Positions 1-9,952 are shown, counted from the first letter of the stretch. The stretch: DNA of 64,000 bases from Candidatus Gastranaerophilales bacterium (GCA_944324225.1 CALUVL010000004.1:93685-157684), one strand, 5' to 3'. A program made the numbers and translations. Notes: a model not told the origin generated them from the sequence alone.

Positions 1-191
1 ATTTGTCATCAGCTTTTGCGACCGGCGGCGGAACTGAAAGCGTTTATAAGCGTTTGTTCCAGCTGATAAAAACCGCAAAACGCAACACCGAAAAAGCAGT
101 TTTTTTATATATCGAAGGACAGCAGGCTGATGTTATAGGCGGCGACGGAATCATGATTACGCAGCCGTTAAGTGAAAATTCTCTGGACTAA
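1..191 (+). CDS. GerMN-domain protein, C-terminal end only (5' end outside window)
   Basis: The open frame runs in from the left edge and stops at 189-191. The roughly 62 visible residues match the second half of a GerMN domain as I know it: an LSSAF..GGGTES start, an amphipathic helix (RLFQLIKTA), then VFLYIEGQ and GGDGIMITQPL. GerMN domains occur in envelope or spore-germination lipoproteins and usually lie near the C terminus, which fits the stop just after the domain. The real start is off the window; the TTG at position 3 is only the first in-frame start-like codon. The function in this organism is not known. The HicB-like gene begins 3 bases after the stop, so the two are probably co-transcribed. 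Confidence 0.6.
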   Translation, partial: LSSAFATGGGTESVYKRLFQLIKTAKRNTEKAVFLYIEGQQADVIGGDGIMITQPLSENSLD

Positions 192-194
192 CCG

Positions 195-461
195 ATGGAA
201 AAAGATCTTGATTATTATATGAACCTCAATTGGACCCTCATTGAGGGGGAAGATTTGGATTTTGAGGGCAAGCCATATCATTACGTGATGATAGAGGAAA
301 TTCCAAGTTTTTGTTTTTGTGCAAAGACAATTGAAAAAGCCCGTGAAAATTACAAAAAACAGCTTAAATTAACGTTGATGGTTATGCTGGAATCAAATGA
401 GCATATTGTGGAACCGGGTGAAGAAAATGATGAGCCTGATTGGGAAAGTTTGTGCCCGTAA
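195..461 (+). CDS. HicB-like small protein (orphan, no HicA visible)
   Basis: 88 residues. The layout resembles the HicB partial RNase H-like fold: beta strands (WTLIEGEDL, YHYVMIEEIPSFCFCA), then a helix beginning TIEKARENYKKQLKLTLMVMLE, then an IVEPGEE segment like the usual IPxP end of the fold. HicB proteins normally neutralise the HicA mRNA nuclease and often carry a C-terminal DNA-binding domain. Here there is no HicA-sized ORF on either side and no DNA-binding tail; the chain ends with an acidic DEPDWESLCP. It may be a stand-alone HicB-fold protein rather than an antitoxin. It starts 3 bases after the GerMN gene. Confidence 0.5.
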   Translation: MEKDLDYYMNLNWTLIEGEDLDFEGKPYHYVMIEEIPSFCFCAKTIEKARENYKKQLKLTLMVMLESNEHIVEPGEENDEPDWESLCP

Positions 462-465
462 ATAT

Positions 466-1593
466 TTAGTTTTTGTAAGTTTCTGCGTACTTCGGGTTGA
501 CCGCAAGCCATTTGAATGCTTGAGTGTCTGTTTCAGGGATATCTATTACAAAAGTTCCGCCGTATCTGCCTCTTGAAAATGTCAGATAACCTTCTGATGC
601 AAGGTTTTTGAAAGCCTTTCTTATTGTATTCGGGCTTAAATCCATCTCTTTTGACAGTGCCATAATTGATGGGAGCCTGTCCCCTATTGAATAATTTTCA
701 CTGATGATTCTTTTTATATGATTTTGAGTCCGTTCGTAATAATAAAAGGCTGTTTCCTGAGCTTTTGCAAAAATAGAGGTTTCAATCCCAGTGTTGACGG
801 TGTTGTCATAAGGCATTCTGATGACGGATGTGCCGTATCGTCCGCGTCTGGGGAGCAGGATTCCATCCTGAATTAATGTTTGCAGAGCGTCATGAATCGT
901 TTTTATGCTTACATTAAACTGTTTTGCAAGTTTAAAGTGTGGTGGCATTTTGTCACCTGTTTTCAGGTTGTTTGTTATGTAATTTTTTAAATCAGCTTCA
1001 ACTTTTTTTACTAAAGTTTTTTGTTCCGTGTAGTCATCAGTGATTGAAAACTTGTTGTTTTTAACGATCCAGCCTGTATGATGCGAATTTTTGTATTGAT
1101 GTTCCAGAATTCCTTCACTACATAAATTTTCTAGTGCCAGACGTGTTGTATTAAAAGAGGCTGATATTGCTTTTGATATATTTCTGGAAGAAGGCAGAAT
1201 TACTCCTGTTTTGAATTTGTTTTCTATTATAAATTTCTTTAAATCATTAATTGCTTTTTCTCGTTTTGATGTAAGTTTACGGATTTCTGATGCCGAATTT
1301 TTCTCTTTTACAACAGTTCCGATACATTGTTTGGATTCAACATAGCCAAGGTCTTCAGTTAATCTGAGAGCGTTCTGGATAGTGCCCGTGCTGACTCCAA
1401 GGTGAAAAGCCAGCTCAGGTTTAGATGGTATAAGATAGCCTGCTGATATTTTACCGGATTGCAAATCATGTTCAATCCAATCTATAATCCATTTGGAAAT
1501 GGTTGAAGCTTTCGAACTTTCTGTGTTTTTCAAATCAGGTAACTCAAGGTCTATATCACTGATTTGTATTTGTTTCAGACTTTTTTTCTGCAT
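466..1593 (-). CDS. Transcription regulator with four tandem GntR-type winged-helix domains
   Basis: 375 residues. Four consecutive winged-helix units of the GntR kind are visible at about residues 32-96, 108-177, 192-260 and 281-351. Each has a leading helix, a spaced P-S/P-x-L-A/S helix-turn-helix and the sequence (T/N)TI.(K/N)AL..L...G(Y/I)L. Units 3 and 4 also keep the wing RGRYG followed by TSV or TFV. GntR regulators normally have one such domain followed by a ligand-binding domain (FadR, HutC or MocR types). Here no effector domain is left: the protein is all DNA-binding modules. Units 1 and 2 have diverged more, with unit 2 lacking a clear wing. It converges on the HicB-like gene. The 353 bp upstream hold a dispersed repeat. 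Confidence 0.7.
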   Translation of the reverse strand: MQKKSLKQIQISDIDLELPDLKNTESSKASTISKWIIDWIEHDLQSGKISAGYLIPSKPELAFHLGVSTGTIQNALRLTEDLGYVESKQCIGTVVKEKNSASEIRKLTSKREKAINDLKKFIIENKFKTGVILPSSRNISKAISASFNTTRLALENLCSEGILEHQYKNSHHTGWIVKNNKFSITDDYTEQKTLVKKVEADLKNYITNNLKTGDKMPPHFKLAKQFNVSIKTIHDALQTLIQDGILLPRRGRYGTSVIRMPYDNTVNTGIETSIFAKAQETAFYYYERTQNHIKRIISENYSIGDRLPSIMALSKEMDLSPNTIRKAFKNLASEGYLTFSRGRYGGTFVIDIPETDTQAFKWLAVNPKYAETYKN

Positions 1594-1715
1594 ACACTAC
1601 CTTTTTTAATTGTTTTAATGATACACTATTTATAAAAAAACATCAAGGAAAAATTTTGCTGTTTTGTAAAAAAATTGTAATTATCCATTAAAACGTATAT
1701 ACAAATAGAATAAAT

Positions 1716-1832
1716 TTGTCATTGCGAGCCGAAGGCGAAGCAATCCAGCTGATTAACACGTCATCCTGAGGCTTTAGCCGAAGGATCTTCTAAAAATTTA
1801 AGTGGATTCTTCGCTCTGCTCAGAATGACGTA
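1716..1832. repeat. Dispersed GTCAT...GAATGAC-type repeat in a gene-free gap
   Basis: The 353-bp gap 1594-1946 has no gene. Its centre contains GTCATTGCGAGCCGAAG followed by a CGTCATCCTGAG...GGATCTTC arm and an inverted GATTCTTCGCTCTG...AGAATGACG arm. Related words recur at 13326-13830, 46750-46800 and about 50159. They can form hairpins, and the words match a kind of short palindromic intergenic repeat seen in many unrelated bacteria. Confidence 0.6.
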
Positions 1833-1934
1833 AAAAAAAAACTAAAAAGCCGGATTCTTTCGGGTAAAATCCAAAAAATAACTGTTAGAGGAATAATCAA
1901 CTAAAAAGATGGTTTTATAACATATAAGACAGCT

Positions 1935-1946
1935 TATAATAATTAT
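1935..1946 (+). promoter_or_regulatory. -10 element TATAAT placed 6 nt before tmk ATG
   Basis: TATAAT occupies 1935-1940 and the ATG is at 1947. Transcription would start at or within a base or two of the ATG, and no Shine-Dalgarno site is present. A leaderless mRNA is inferred. No good -35 is seen. Confidence 0.5.
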
Positions 1947-2564
1947 ATGCAAAGAGGTTTATTTATAACTTTTGAAGGTGCTGACGGTTGCGGAAAGACA
2001 ACCCAGATAAAGCTCTTAAAAGAATATCTTGAAAAATCTGGATACGAAGTTGTTTTGACACGGGAACCTGGTGCTAAAGGTTTGGGTGAAAAAATCAGAG
2101 AAATTCTTTTGAATTACGACGGAATTGTGTCTGACCGTTGCGAGTCATTTTTGTTTCTGGCAGACAGAGCACAAAATATTGATATTATTGTAAAACCTGC
2201 TGTTAGAGAAGGAAAAATTGTTTTATGTGACAGGCATATTGATTCTACTGTTGCATATCAAGGTTACGGCCGAGGGCTTGATCTGGAGAGAATTAATAAA
2301 CTCAACAAGCTTGCAACTGACGGAAAAATGCCTGATTTGACTATTGTTTTTGATATTGATGTTGAAACTTCAATGAAAAGAGTTGGCAAAAAAAAAGATC
2401 GTATGGAACGGGCCGGTGTAGAATTTCATAACCGTGTGCGAAACGGCTATCTTGAAATTGCTAAAAATGAGCCGGAGCGTGTTAAAGTTGTGGACGGCAC
2501 AATGTCTGTTGAAGAAGTTTTTGAAAAGGTTAAAAATACAATTAATAAAACTTTACAAAAATAG
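1947..2564 (+). CDS. tmk: Thymidylate kinase
   Basis: 205 residues, normal length. It phosphorylates dTMP to dTDP with ATP in the cytoplasm. The P-loop is FEGADGCGKTT near residues 8-18. A DRHIDSTVAYQGYGRG segment (the DR and dTMP-binding region) and a lid region with KKKDRMER follow. The ATG at 1947 lacks a ribosome-binding site, but a -10 hexamer sits six bases upstream. The next gene, a hypothetical at 2624, follows in the same direction after 59 bp. Confidence 0.95.
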   Translation: MQRGLFITFEGADGCGKTTQIKLLKEYLEKSGYEVVLTREPGAKGLGEKIREILLNYDGIVSDRCESFLFLADRAQNIDIIVKPAVREGKIVLCDRHIDSTVAYQGYGRGLDLERINKLNKLATDGKMPDLTIVFDIDVETSMKRVGKKKDRMERAGVEFHNRVRNGYLEIAKNEPERVKVVDGTMSVEEVFEKVKNTINKTLQK

Positions 2565-2623
2565 CAAAAATTAAAATTCATTGTTTTAAGATAACCAAAG
2601 CAGTAATTGTGAGGTTAGTTTTT

Positions 2624-3139
2624 ATGAATTATGATGTATCAATGACCCCTATAGCAAAAAGACCTTCTGAAAAATCAAGACGTGTAGGTGCAACATTGAT
2701 GGGCGGAATGCTCGGTATGACCTGTTATTATCTTCCCATAAGCAAGGATACTTTTGTAAACTCTGCATTTAGGGTCACGAGAAAGAATGCTGAAAAAGAT
2801 ATTAAAACTTTGACTTTGGCAGCAGAAGAAATTTCTAAAAACAAACTTTCTGAAGAAAACCGAATTATTTTAAAAGAAATGAGTGTGGCAGAGAATTTGT
2901 CTGCAATTAGTGAAAAATGCAAAGAATTAAAAGAAAGTATAACCGATCCTGATACTGTGAAAAATTTGAAAAAATCTTTTGCCGATAACTTTAAGAAGTA
3001 TAAAAAAGATGCAAGCCTTATGGATTCGGTCACATCAAAAGCAATGAGTAACATAAAATGGAACGGTTTTAAATGGGGTATGGGAATCGGAGCTGTTTTA
3101 GGCGCAGCCTTAAGCCTTATTACTGCAAAAGAACAGTAA
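2624..3139 (+). CDS. Hypothetical protein with two hydrophobic segments and a coiled-coil middle
   Basis: I chose the ATG at 2624 because GAGG lies nine bases upstream; a GTG at 2609 would put that site inside the gene. 171 residues. A short basic N terminus with SEKSRRVG precedes a first hydrophobic stretch (ATLMGGMLGMTCYYLP). A long charged, helix-prone middle rich in Lys and Glu follows. A Gly/Ala-rich membrane-like segment (GMGIGAVLGAALSLITA) ends the chain. I do not recognise a family. The layout resembles the pair at 26722-28002. It lies 59 bp after tmk on the same strand. Confidence 0.6.
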   Translation: MNYDVSMTPIAKRPSEKSRRVGATLMGGMLGMTCYYLPISKDTFVNSAFRVTRKNAEKDIKTLTLAAEEISKNKLSEENRIILKEMSVAENLSAISEKCKELKESITDPDTVKNLKKSFADNFKKYKKDASLMDSVTSKAMSNIKWNGFKWGMGIGAVLGAALSLITAKEQ

Positions 3140-3143
3140 TAAT

Positions 3144-3797
3144 TTAGATGTTGAATTCTGCCTGTTGGCCGATTTCAAATAGATTTTTCGGGTTGTTTAT
3201 TACATCTATTACTCTGAAATCTTTGAATGTAGAAATCTGTTTTATGTTTTCCGGATGTTTATAGTTTTCTCTGGCAAGAATGGCACCGACAATAGCTTCC
3301 AGTTGAGCCACCGGCATCATATTTGCCGGAATATCCTCAAATCCCCACTCATACTTCAGTGCCTGCTGAAGAAATTTGCAATCAGCAGGTGAACGTTCCT
3401 TGTAACAGGAATTCAGGTGCAGACTCTGGCGGGTAAGATAAAGTTCAAACCTGTTCACAATGGCACCTTTTTCAGTTAAAGATTTGAAATATTCTGAGCC
3501 TCTTGTTGTGTACCTTTGTGTCCAGTTATCACGGTTCGGCATATGAGTGTTTGAAGATACAAGCTGATAAGGTTTTGATAATATCCGCCACTTTCCGTTA
3601 AGCATTGTTTTATCCCAGGCTAATGACACGCAGATTTCGCTGTCTGCTGTAGATGAAAAATTATCAAAAAAATACATAATGTCGTTCATTTTAAAAAGTT
3701 TATCGACAAAAATTATGTTGTTAAAATCATCTATTATCGCAACTCCCGTGTCGACGCTTGAAGTTGCTGCAAGTGAAAGACCTATGTAATATTTCAT
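3144..3797 (-). CDS. Possible RNase H-fold predicted nuclease (DUF429-like)
   Basis: 217 residues. The N terminus YIGLSLAATSSVDTGVAIID looks like the first strand-turn-strand of the RNase H-like fold (a GIDLA..-tG-ai pattern). A later MPVAQLEAIVGAILARENYK resembles the C-terminal DA..AA..A helix of DUF429-type predicted nucleases. I assign the family only tentatively. A clear AAAGGAG-type ribosome site sits upstream of the ATG. It is convergent with the hypothetical at 2624, with 4 bases between them. Confidence 0.45.
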   Translation of the reverse strand: MKYYIGLSLAATSSVDTGVAIIDDFNNIIFVDKLFKMNDIMYFFDNFSSTADSEICVSLAWDKTMLNGKWRILSKPYQLVSSNTHMPNRDNWTQRYTTRGSEYFKSLTEKGAIVNRFELYLTRQSLHLNSCYKERSPADCKFLQQALKYEWGFEDIPANMMPVAQLEAIVGAILARENYKHPENIKQISTFKDFRVIDVINNPKNLFEIGQQAEFNI

Positions 3798-3837
3798 CTG
3801 AGAAATTCTCCTTTACTTTTTAGAAGGGGAAGATTAG

Positions 3838-4155
3838 TTAATTTGTGCAAAGTTTTAATGAAATTACGCCTGTGATGATTATGATTACGGAAAGAATTTT
3901 CGGAACCGTGCAGGCTTCTCCAAAACAGTAGATCCCGATTATTGTAATCAAAACCATTCCAATTGCGCCCCAGATTGCATAAGCAACACTGACGTCAATT
4001 GTTTTTAGCGCGAATGTTAGAAAAGTGAAACTTCCGGCATAAGCAGCAAACATCACTATTGACGGAATTAAATTCGCAAATCCGTTTGACATTTTCATCA
4101 TTGAAGTTCCGAAAACTTCAAATAAAATTGCTAGAACAAGGTATATCCAGCCCAT
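3838..4155 (-). CDS. Small multidrug resistance (SMR/EmrE-type) transporter
   Basis: 105 residues with four predicted membrane helices, the typical SMR size. The key acidic residue is Glu13 in FEVFGTSMMK, the position of EmrE Glu14. The third helix carries AYAIWGAIGMVL and the fourth begins after CFGEACT, both typical. Members exchange protons for cationic compounds or guanidinium. The sequence looks closer to EmrE than to SugE/Gdx, but the substrate cannot be told. Its start is 9 bp after the map stop codon with an AGGTG site in the junction, so the two are co-transcribed. Confidence 0.85.
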   Translation of the reverse strand: MGWIYLVLAILFEVFGTSMMKMSNGFANLIPSIVMFAAYAGSFTFLTFALKTIDVSVAYAIWGAIGMVLITIIGIYCFGEACTVPKILSVIIIITGVISLKLCTN

Positions 4156-4163
4156 TTTTTCAC

Positions 4164-4916
4164 CTATGCCATAAGCTGTGTAATAATCAGCGGTTCATCT
4201 TCAGTTACAAGAACCGTATGCTCAAAGTGAGCTGACGGCTGTTTATCGGTTGTCGAAACAGTCCATTCATCATCTGCAACAACAACGTCATCACCTCCAA
4301 GGTTTAGCATCGGCTCAATTGCGATAGCGTAACCGTGTTTTAGTGGAGTATGGTTGCCTACGCTGTAGTTGAACAAAAACGGTTCTTCGTGCATTTCATG
4401 ACCAACTCCGTGGCCGCCATACTGGCGGACAATTCCGAGTTTTTCACGGTTAGCAACTCTTTCTATAGCTTTTGAAACATCATCAAGGACATTGCCTTCC
4501 CGCATTTGTTTGATGCCTTCAAAAAGGGCTTCTTCTGTTGTATTTAAAAGTCTTTGGAGTTCCGGAGTTATTTTTCCGACAGGATAAGTCCAGGCGCCAT
4601 CGCCTACCATTCCGCCGTAAGTTGCCCCGACATCTATTGAGATAATATCGCCTTCTTTTACTTTTACATTTTCATGCGGAATCCCGTGTACAACCTGTTC
4701 GTTAATGGAGGCACAGATTGATGCCGGAAAACCTGCATAACCTAAGAATGTCGGAATTGCTCTGTTTTCTTTAATTATCCTGTATGCAATGTCGTCCAGT
4801 TCTTTTGTGCTTATGCCGGGTTCAATAACTTCTCTCATCTTTTGATGAACAAGAGCCACAATGTGGCCGGCATGGCGCATACGTTTAATTTCATCTCTTG
4901 ATTTTTTGTGTATCAT
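4164..4916 (-). CDS. map: Methionine aminopeptidase, type I
   Basis: 250 residues. It removes the initiator methionine from new proteins. The five metal ligands can be placed: Asp95 and Asp106 in SIDVGATYGGMVGDG, His169 in GGHGVGHEMHEEP, Glu201 in EPMLN and Glu232 in FEHT. His77 (VVHGIP) and His176 are also present. It lacks the insert of type II enzymes. There is no obvious ribosome-binding site before the ATG. The adk-map order is that of the ribosomal spc operon, but no ribosomal protein genes are here; gyrB lies upstream of adk instead. Confidence 0.95.
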   Translation of the reverse strand: MIHKKSRDEIKRMRHAGHIVALVHQKMREVIEPGISTKELDDIAYRIIKENRAIPTFLGYAGFPASICASINEQVVHGIPHENVKVKEGDIISIDVGATYGGMVGDGAWTYPVGKITPELQRLLNTTEEALFEGIKQMREGNVLDDVSKAIERVANREKLGIVRQYGGHGVGHEMHEEPFLFNYSVGNHTPLKHGYAIAIEPMLNLGGDDVVVADDEWTVSTTDKQPSAHFEHTVLVTEDEPLIITQLMA

Positions 4917-5051
4917 AATATCGTTTACAAAATACTTTGCCGGGCGATTTTATACCGCTTTATCAAACAAATGCACATATGTTTTGTTTTACTTTTGATT
5001 TTTCTCCGGCATTTGTTTAACCCTGCTGTTTTTGTACCTTTCTTTATGTTT

Positions 5052-5714
5052 TTACTTAATTACATCCAGCAGACGTTCCCAGACTTCGTCTATAGTTCCG
5101 TTTGCATCTATAGTTCTTAAAACACCTTTGTTTTTGTAGTAGTCAATCAGGGGTGCTGTTTCGTGGTTGTAAGTGTCAAAGCGGGCCTGAGCAACTTCTC
5201 TTGTGTCGTCTTTGCGCTGAACAAGTTCTGCACCGTCTTTGTCACAGTGTCCTTCTGTTTTTGGAGGTTTGAATTCAAGGTTGTAAATTTCTCCGCAAAC
5301 AGGGCAGGAACGTCTGTTTACAATTCTTTCCACAAGAATATTTGTATCAATGTCAAAATAAATTGCCCTGAAATCAACATCATTATTATCGGAGTTAATT
5401 TCCTGATTAATTATTTCAAGTTTTTCAGCCTGTTCAAGACTTCTCGGGTATCCGTCAAGGATGTAACCGTTTTTGCAGTCATCTTTTGAAAGTCTGTTTT
5501 TGATAATCTTTGCAACCAGATCTGCCGGTACAAGCTGGCCTTTATCAATGAATTTTTTTGCTTCAATGCCGGCATCTGTACCTTCCTGAATTTCGTGTCT
5601 TAAAAGAGATCCGGTATCAACGTGCGGAAATTTTAAATATTCGGCAAGTTTGTTAGTCTGAGTTCCTTTTCCGCAGGCCGGAGGTCCTAAAAATATAAGT
5701 TCTTTTTTTGTCAT
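5052..5714 (-). CDS. adk: Adenylate kinase with zinc-type lid
   Basis: I start the gene at 5714 (MTKKELIFLG), because AAGAGAG lies just upstream; an in-frame ATG at 5744 would add ten residues that overlap this site. 220 residues. It interconverts ATP + AMP and 2 ADP. The P-loop is GPPACGKGTQ, followed by DTGSLLR, the DGYPRS motif and a lid with CPVC...HCDKD. That Cys-Cys-Cys-Asp pattern is the zinc-binding lid of Gram-positive-type enzymes such as that of Bacillus subtilis. map follows on the same strand after 135 bp. Confidence 0.95.
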   Translation of the reverse strand: MTKKELIFLGPPACGKGTQTNKLAEYLKFPHVDTGSLLRHEIQEGTDAGIEAKKFIDKGQLVPADLVAKIIKNRLSKDDCKNGYILDGYPRSLEQAEKLEIINQEINSDNNDVDFRAIYFDIDTNILVERIVNRRSCPVCGEIYNLEFKPPKTEGHCDKDGAELVQRKDDTREVAQARFDTYNHETAPLIDYYKNKGVLRTIDANGTIDEVWERLLDVIK

Positions 5715-5823
5715 TATCAATCTCTCTTTCGTATTATTATACAATAATTTTACATCAAGAATGGTTTGATTTCAAGAAATAATCTTTATATTGAGCTTTT
5801 TTGCTATTTGCGCTAAATCATTA

Positions 5824-5850
5824 AAAATAAAAGAGCCTTTTTAAAGGCCC
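5824..5850 (-). terminator. Rho-independent terminator of gyrB
   Basis: On the minus strand, GGGCCTTT pairs with AAAGGCTC (8 bp, one G-T pair) and is followed by a T-rich run. It begins 7 bp after the gyrB stop codon. Confidence 0.8.
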
Positions 5851-5856
5851 TTTTTA

Positions 5857-8412
<2,556 letters not shown>

Positions 8413-8469
8413 TTAATTCGTCTAATATCCTTGATAATATTGTAACATAAACATATTGAAATGACAAAA

Positions 8470-8631
8470 TTATTTATCTTTTGTAACGTCGGCTTTGGTT
8501 ATTTTCACTGTATTGTTTTCGACTTTTACTTCAAGCATGTCAGTTTCTGGGTTGACGTCAATCAATTCAAGGAGTGTTTTGGGCATAAAAAGTGCCCATC
8601 CGCTGCCGGAGCGGGAAAGTTTTTTCTTCAT
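8470..8631 (-). CDS. Small SpoVT/AbrB-like DNA-binding protein, copy 1
   Basis: 53 residues. The chain runs MKKKLSRSGSGWALFMP, then KTLLELIDVNPETDM, then LEVKVENNTVKITKA. This is the swapped-hairpin AbrB/MazE pattern: a basic strand, xG(N/S)xxAxxxPK, L...l.v....d..e...e...v.i. A GGAG site lies eight bases before the ATG. It is divergent from the prepilin gene at 8753, with 121 bp between. A second copy at 28798 has the same arrangement beside another prepilin. There is no toxin-like gene beside it, so a regulator role is more likely than an antitoxin role; this is inference. Confidence 0.75.
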   Translation of the reverse strand: MKKKLSRSGSGWALFMPKTLLELIDVNPETDMLEVKVENNTVKITKADVTKDK

Positions 8632-8643
8632 AGTGCTGTCTCC

Positions 8644-8678
8644 ATGATTTTATACCTACAATCACTTTACAAAATCAT
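8644..8678. promoter_or_regulatory. Inverted repeat in the AbrB-like/prepilin divergent gap
   Basis: ATGATTTT at 8644-8651 is mirrored by AAAATCAT at 8671-8678. It lies 13 bp upstream of the AbrB-like ATG, between the two divergent genes. It is a candidate operator. The rest of the gap is AT-rich with a TATAAT (8728 area) and a GAGAGGA ribosome site before the prepilin ATG. Confidence 0.4.
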
Positions 8679-8752
8679 AGAACTTAGTTATACTTTAATT
8701 AAATACTTATATTATAATTATTTAATATATATAATATCAGAGAGGAACTGCT

Positions 8753-9445
8753 ATGAAAAAAGGTTTTACAATGGCGGAAGTGTTGATAACCCTTGGGATT
8801 CTCGGAGTTGTTATTGCAATGACACTGCCTGCTTTAATCGGCAAATATCAAAAAATCGTTGCGACAACACAATTGAAGAAAATATATAATGTTATTTATA
8901 ATGCATATCTTATGTCAGTAGAAACAAACGGTGAGTCAGAGGGATGGCTCTATCCTATGATAAAAGAAGGCGCTACGGTAAACAAAGAGCAGGTTGAATT
9001 TTTTTATAAGCTTTATTTTGCTCCTTTTATAAATTTTAAATCTTCAAGCTATAAGCGCTATAAAGTTTATAATTTTAATGGCGAAACTACAAATATCGAA
9101 AAACAACAAAGAATTGGTTACGGATATTTTGTCAGAAATCCTGACGGTATGTGTATGATTTTATGGGCAAATAATCAGTATATGGTTTTTACGGCGGATT
9201 TAAACTGTGAAAAAGCTCCCAATGTCGCAGGAAAAGATGTATTTGATATTTTGGAATTGTACTGGCAAGGTGATAAAACTCTGGTTGTACCTTGGCTGTC
9301 ATACATTAATAACGGAACAAGAACAAGATCTGATCTTATAGAATCATGCAAATCCCAAAATTATGCAAATGGTGTGCCGGGCACATGTTTTACTTTATTT
9401 GTTTATGACGGAATGGAGTTTAAGAAGGATTATCCGTGGAGGTAG
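8753..9445 (+). CDS. Prepilin-type protein (type IV pilin / type II pseudopilin-like)
   Basis: 230 residues. The N terminus MKKG-FTMAEVLITLGILG is a class III signal: a short basic leader, a Gly-Phe cleavage site, and Glu5 of the mature chain, followed by a hydrophobic helix to about residue 27. After prepilin peptidase cleavage, the protein would enter a pilus or pseudopilus. The globular part is unlike classical pilins. It ends with YDGMEFKKDYPWR, very like the end of the prepilin at 28011 (YDGWEIKKDYPWR), so the two are paralogues. A GAGAGGA ribosome site precedes the ATG. Confidence 0.85.
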   Translation: MKKGFTMAEVLITLGILGVVIAMTLPALIGKYQKIVATTQLKKIYNVIYNAYLMSVETNGESEGWLYPMIKEGATVNKEQVEFFYKLYFAPFINFKSSSYKRYKVYNFNGETTNIEKQQRIGYGYFVRNPDGMCMILWANNQYMVFTADLNCEKAPNVAGKDVFDILELYWQGDKTLVVPWLSYINNGTRTRSDLIESCKSQNYANGVPGTCFTLFVYDGMEFKKDYPWR

Positions 9446-9614
9446 AGCTGAGTTTTCTTTTCAATCAGCAATTCGATGTCTGCATTTTTGTAAATTTGTG
9501 AAATAAAAAATAGGTATATAAGGTTAGGTTTACGGTCGGGTGTAAATTTGCTGTAAAATTGTTTAAATTGTACCTGTTTAGAAAGCCTCAGAGGCAAAAT
9601 ACAGGGAGAATTTT

Positions 9615-9908
9615 ATGGCTAAAAATTTGTTGAAAACTTTGAAAAAAATTATTGAAGACAATGGCACTGATAAAATTACGATTTTCACCGGACACTTGAA
9701 GATAGACGGGAGAGTGTTTCTTCCGGAAGGGCGGTGCGAAGAGTGTCATGATGACTTTATTGCGTTAGAAAATGCGCTTATCTGCCGTTTGGAAGATTAC
9801 TGCACATGTGACGAAAATAATTGTGAATGTAATGATTACGTGTGTTTCAGATATGACTGGCTGAGTGTTAATATTGACGATATTACGGCATTCAGCATTA
9901 TTGAATAG
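9615..9908 (+). CDS. Hypothetical cysteine-rich protein
   Basis: 97 residues with nine cysteines, eight of them between about residues 41 and 77 (CEECHDD, then a lone Cys in ALICRL, then CTCDENNCECNDYVC). The spacing suggests metal binding or disulfides, but it is not a standard zinc ribbon. No signal peptide or membrane helix is seen. AGGGAG lies six bases before the ATG and a strong terminator follows, so it is a single-gene unit. I do not recognise a family. Confidence 0.6.
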   Translation: MAKNLLKTLKKIIEDNGTDKITIFTGHLKIDGRVFLPEGRCEECHDDFIALENALICRLEDYCTCDENNCECNDYVCFRYDWLSVNIDDITAFSIIE

Positions 9909-9918
9909 TTTTGAGAGT

Positions 9919-9952
9919 GTCCCTGTCTTATTTTAAGGCGGGGACATTTTTT
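9919..9952 (+). terminator. Rho-independent terminator after the Cys-rich gene
   Basis: A 12-bp stem starting GTCCCTGTC and ending GGCGGGGAC (9919-9945), with a three-base loop, is followed by TTTTTT. The T run touches the end of the convergent gene at 9951. Confidence 0.85.

Noticed and set aside
4904..4935. map as another leaderless gene
   Set aside because: It lacks a ribosome site, but the upstream TAAACG is a poor -10 and the gap is five bases, so I left it out.
4908..5120. Plus-strand ORF in the adk-map gap
   Set aside because: It overlaps both genes antisense, with no ribosome site and random-looking hydrophobic content.
5715..5744. Longer adk start at 5744
   Set aside because: The ten extra residues would overlap the AAGAGAG site; the ATG at 5714 starts at the conserved family N terminus.
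8728..8733. Leaderless start for the prepilin at 8753
   Set aside because: The -10 is too far from the ATG and a GAGAGGA site is present, so it has a normal leader.
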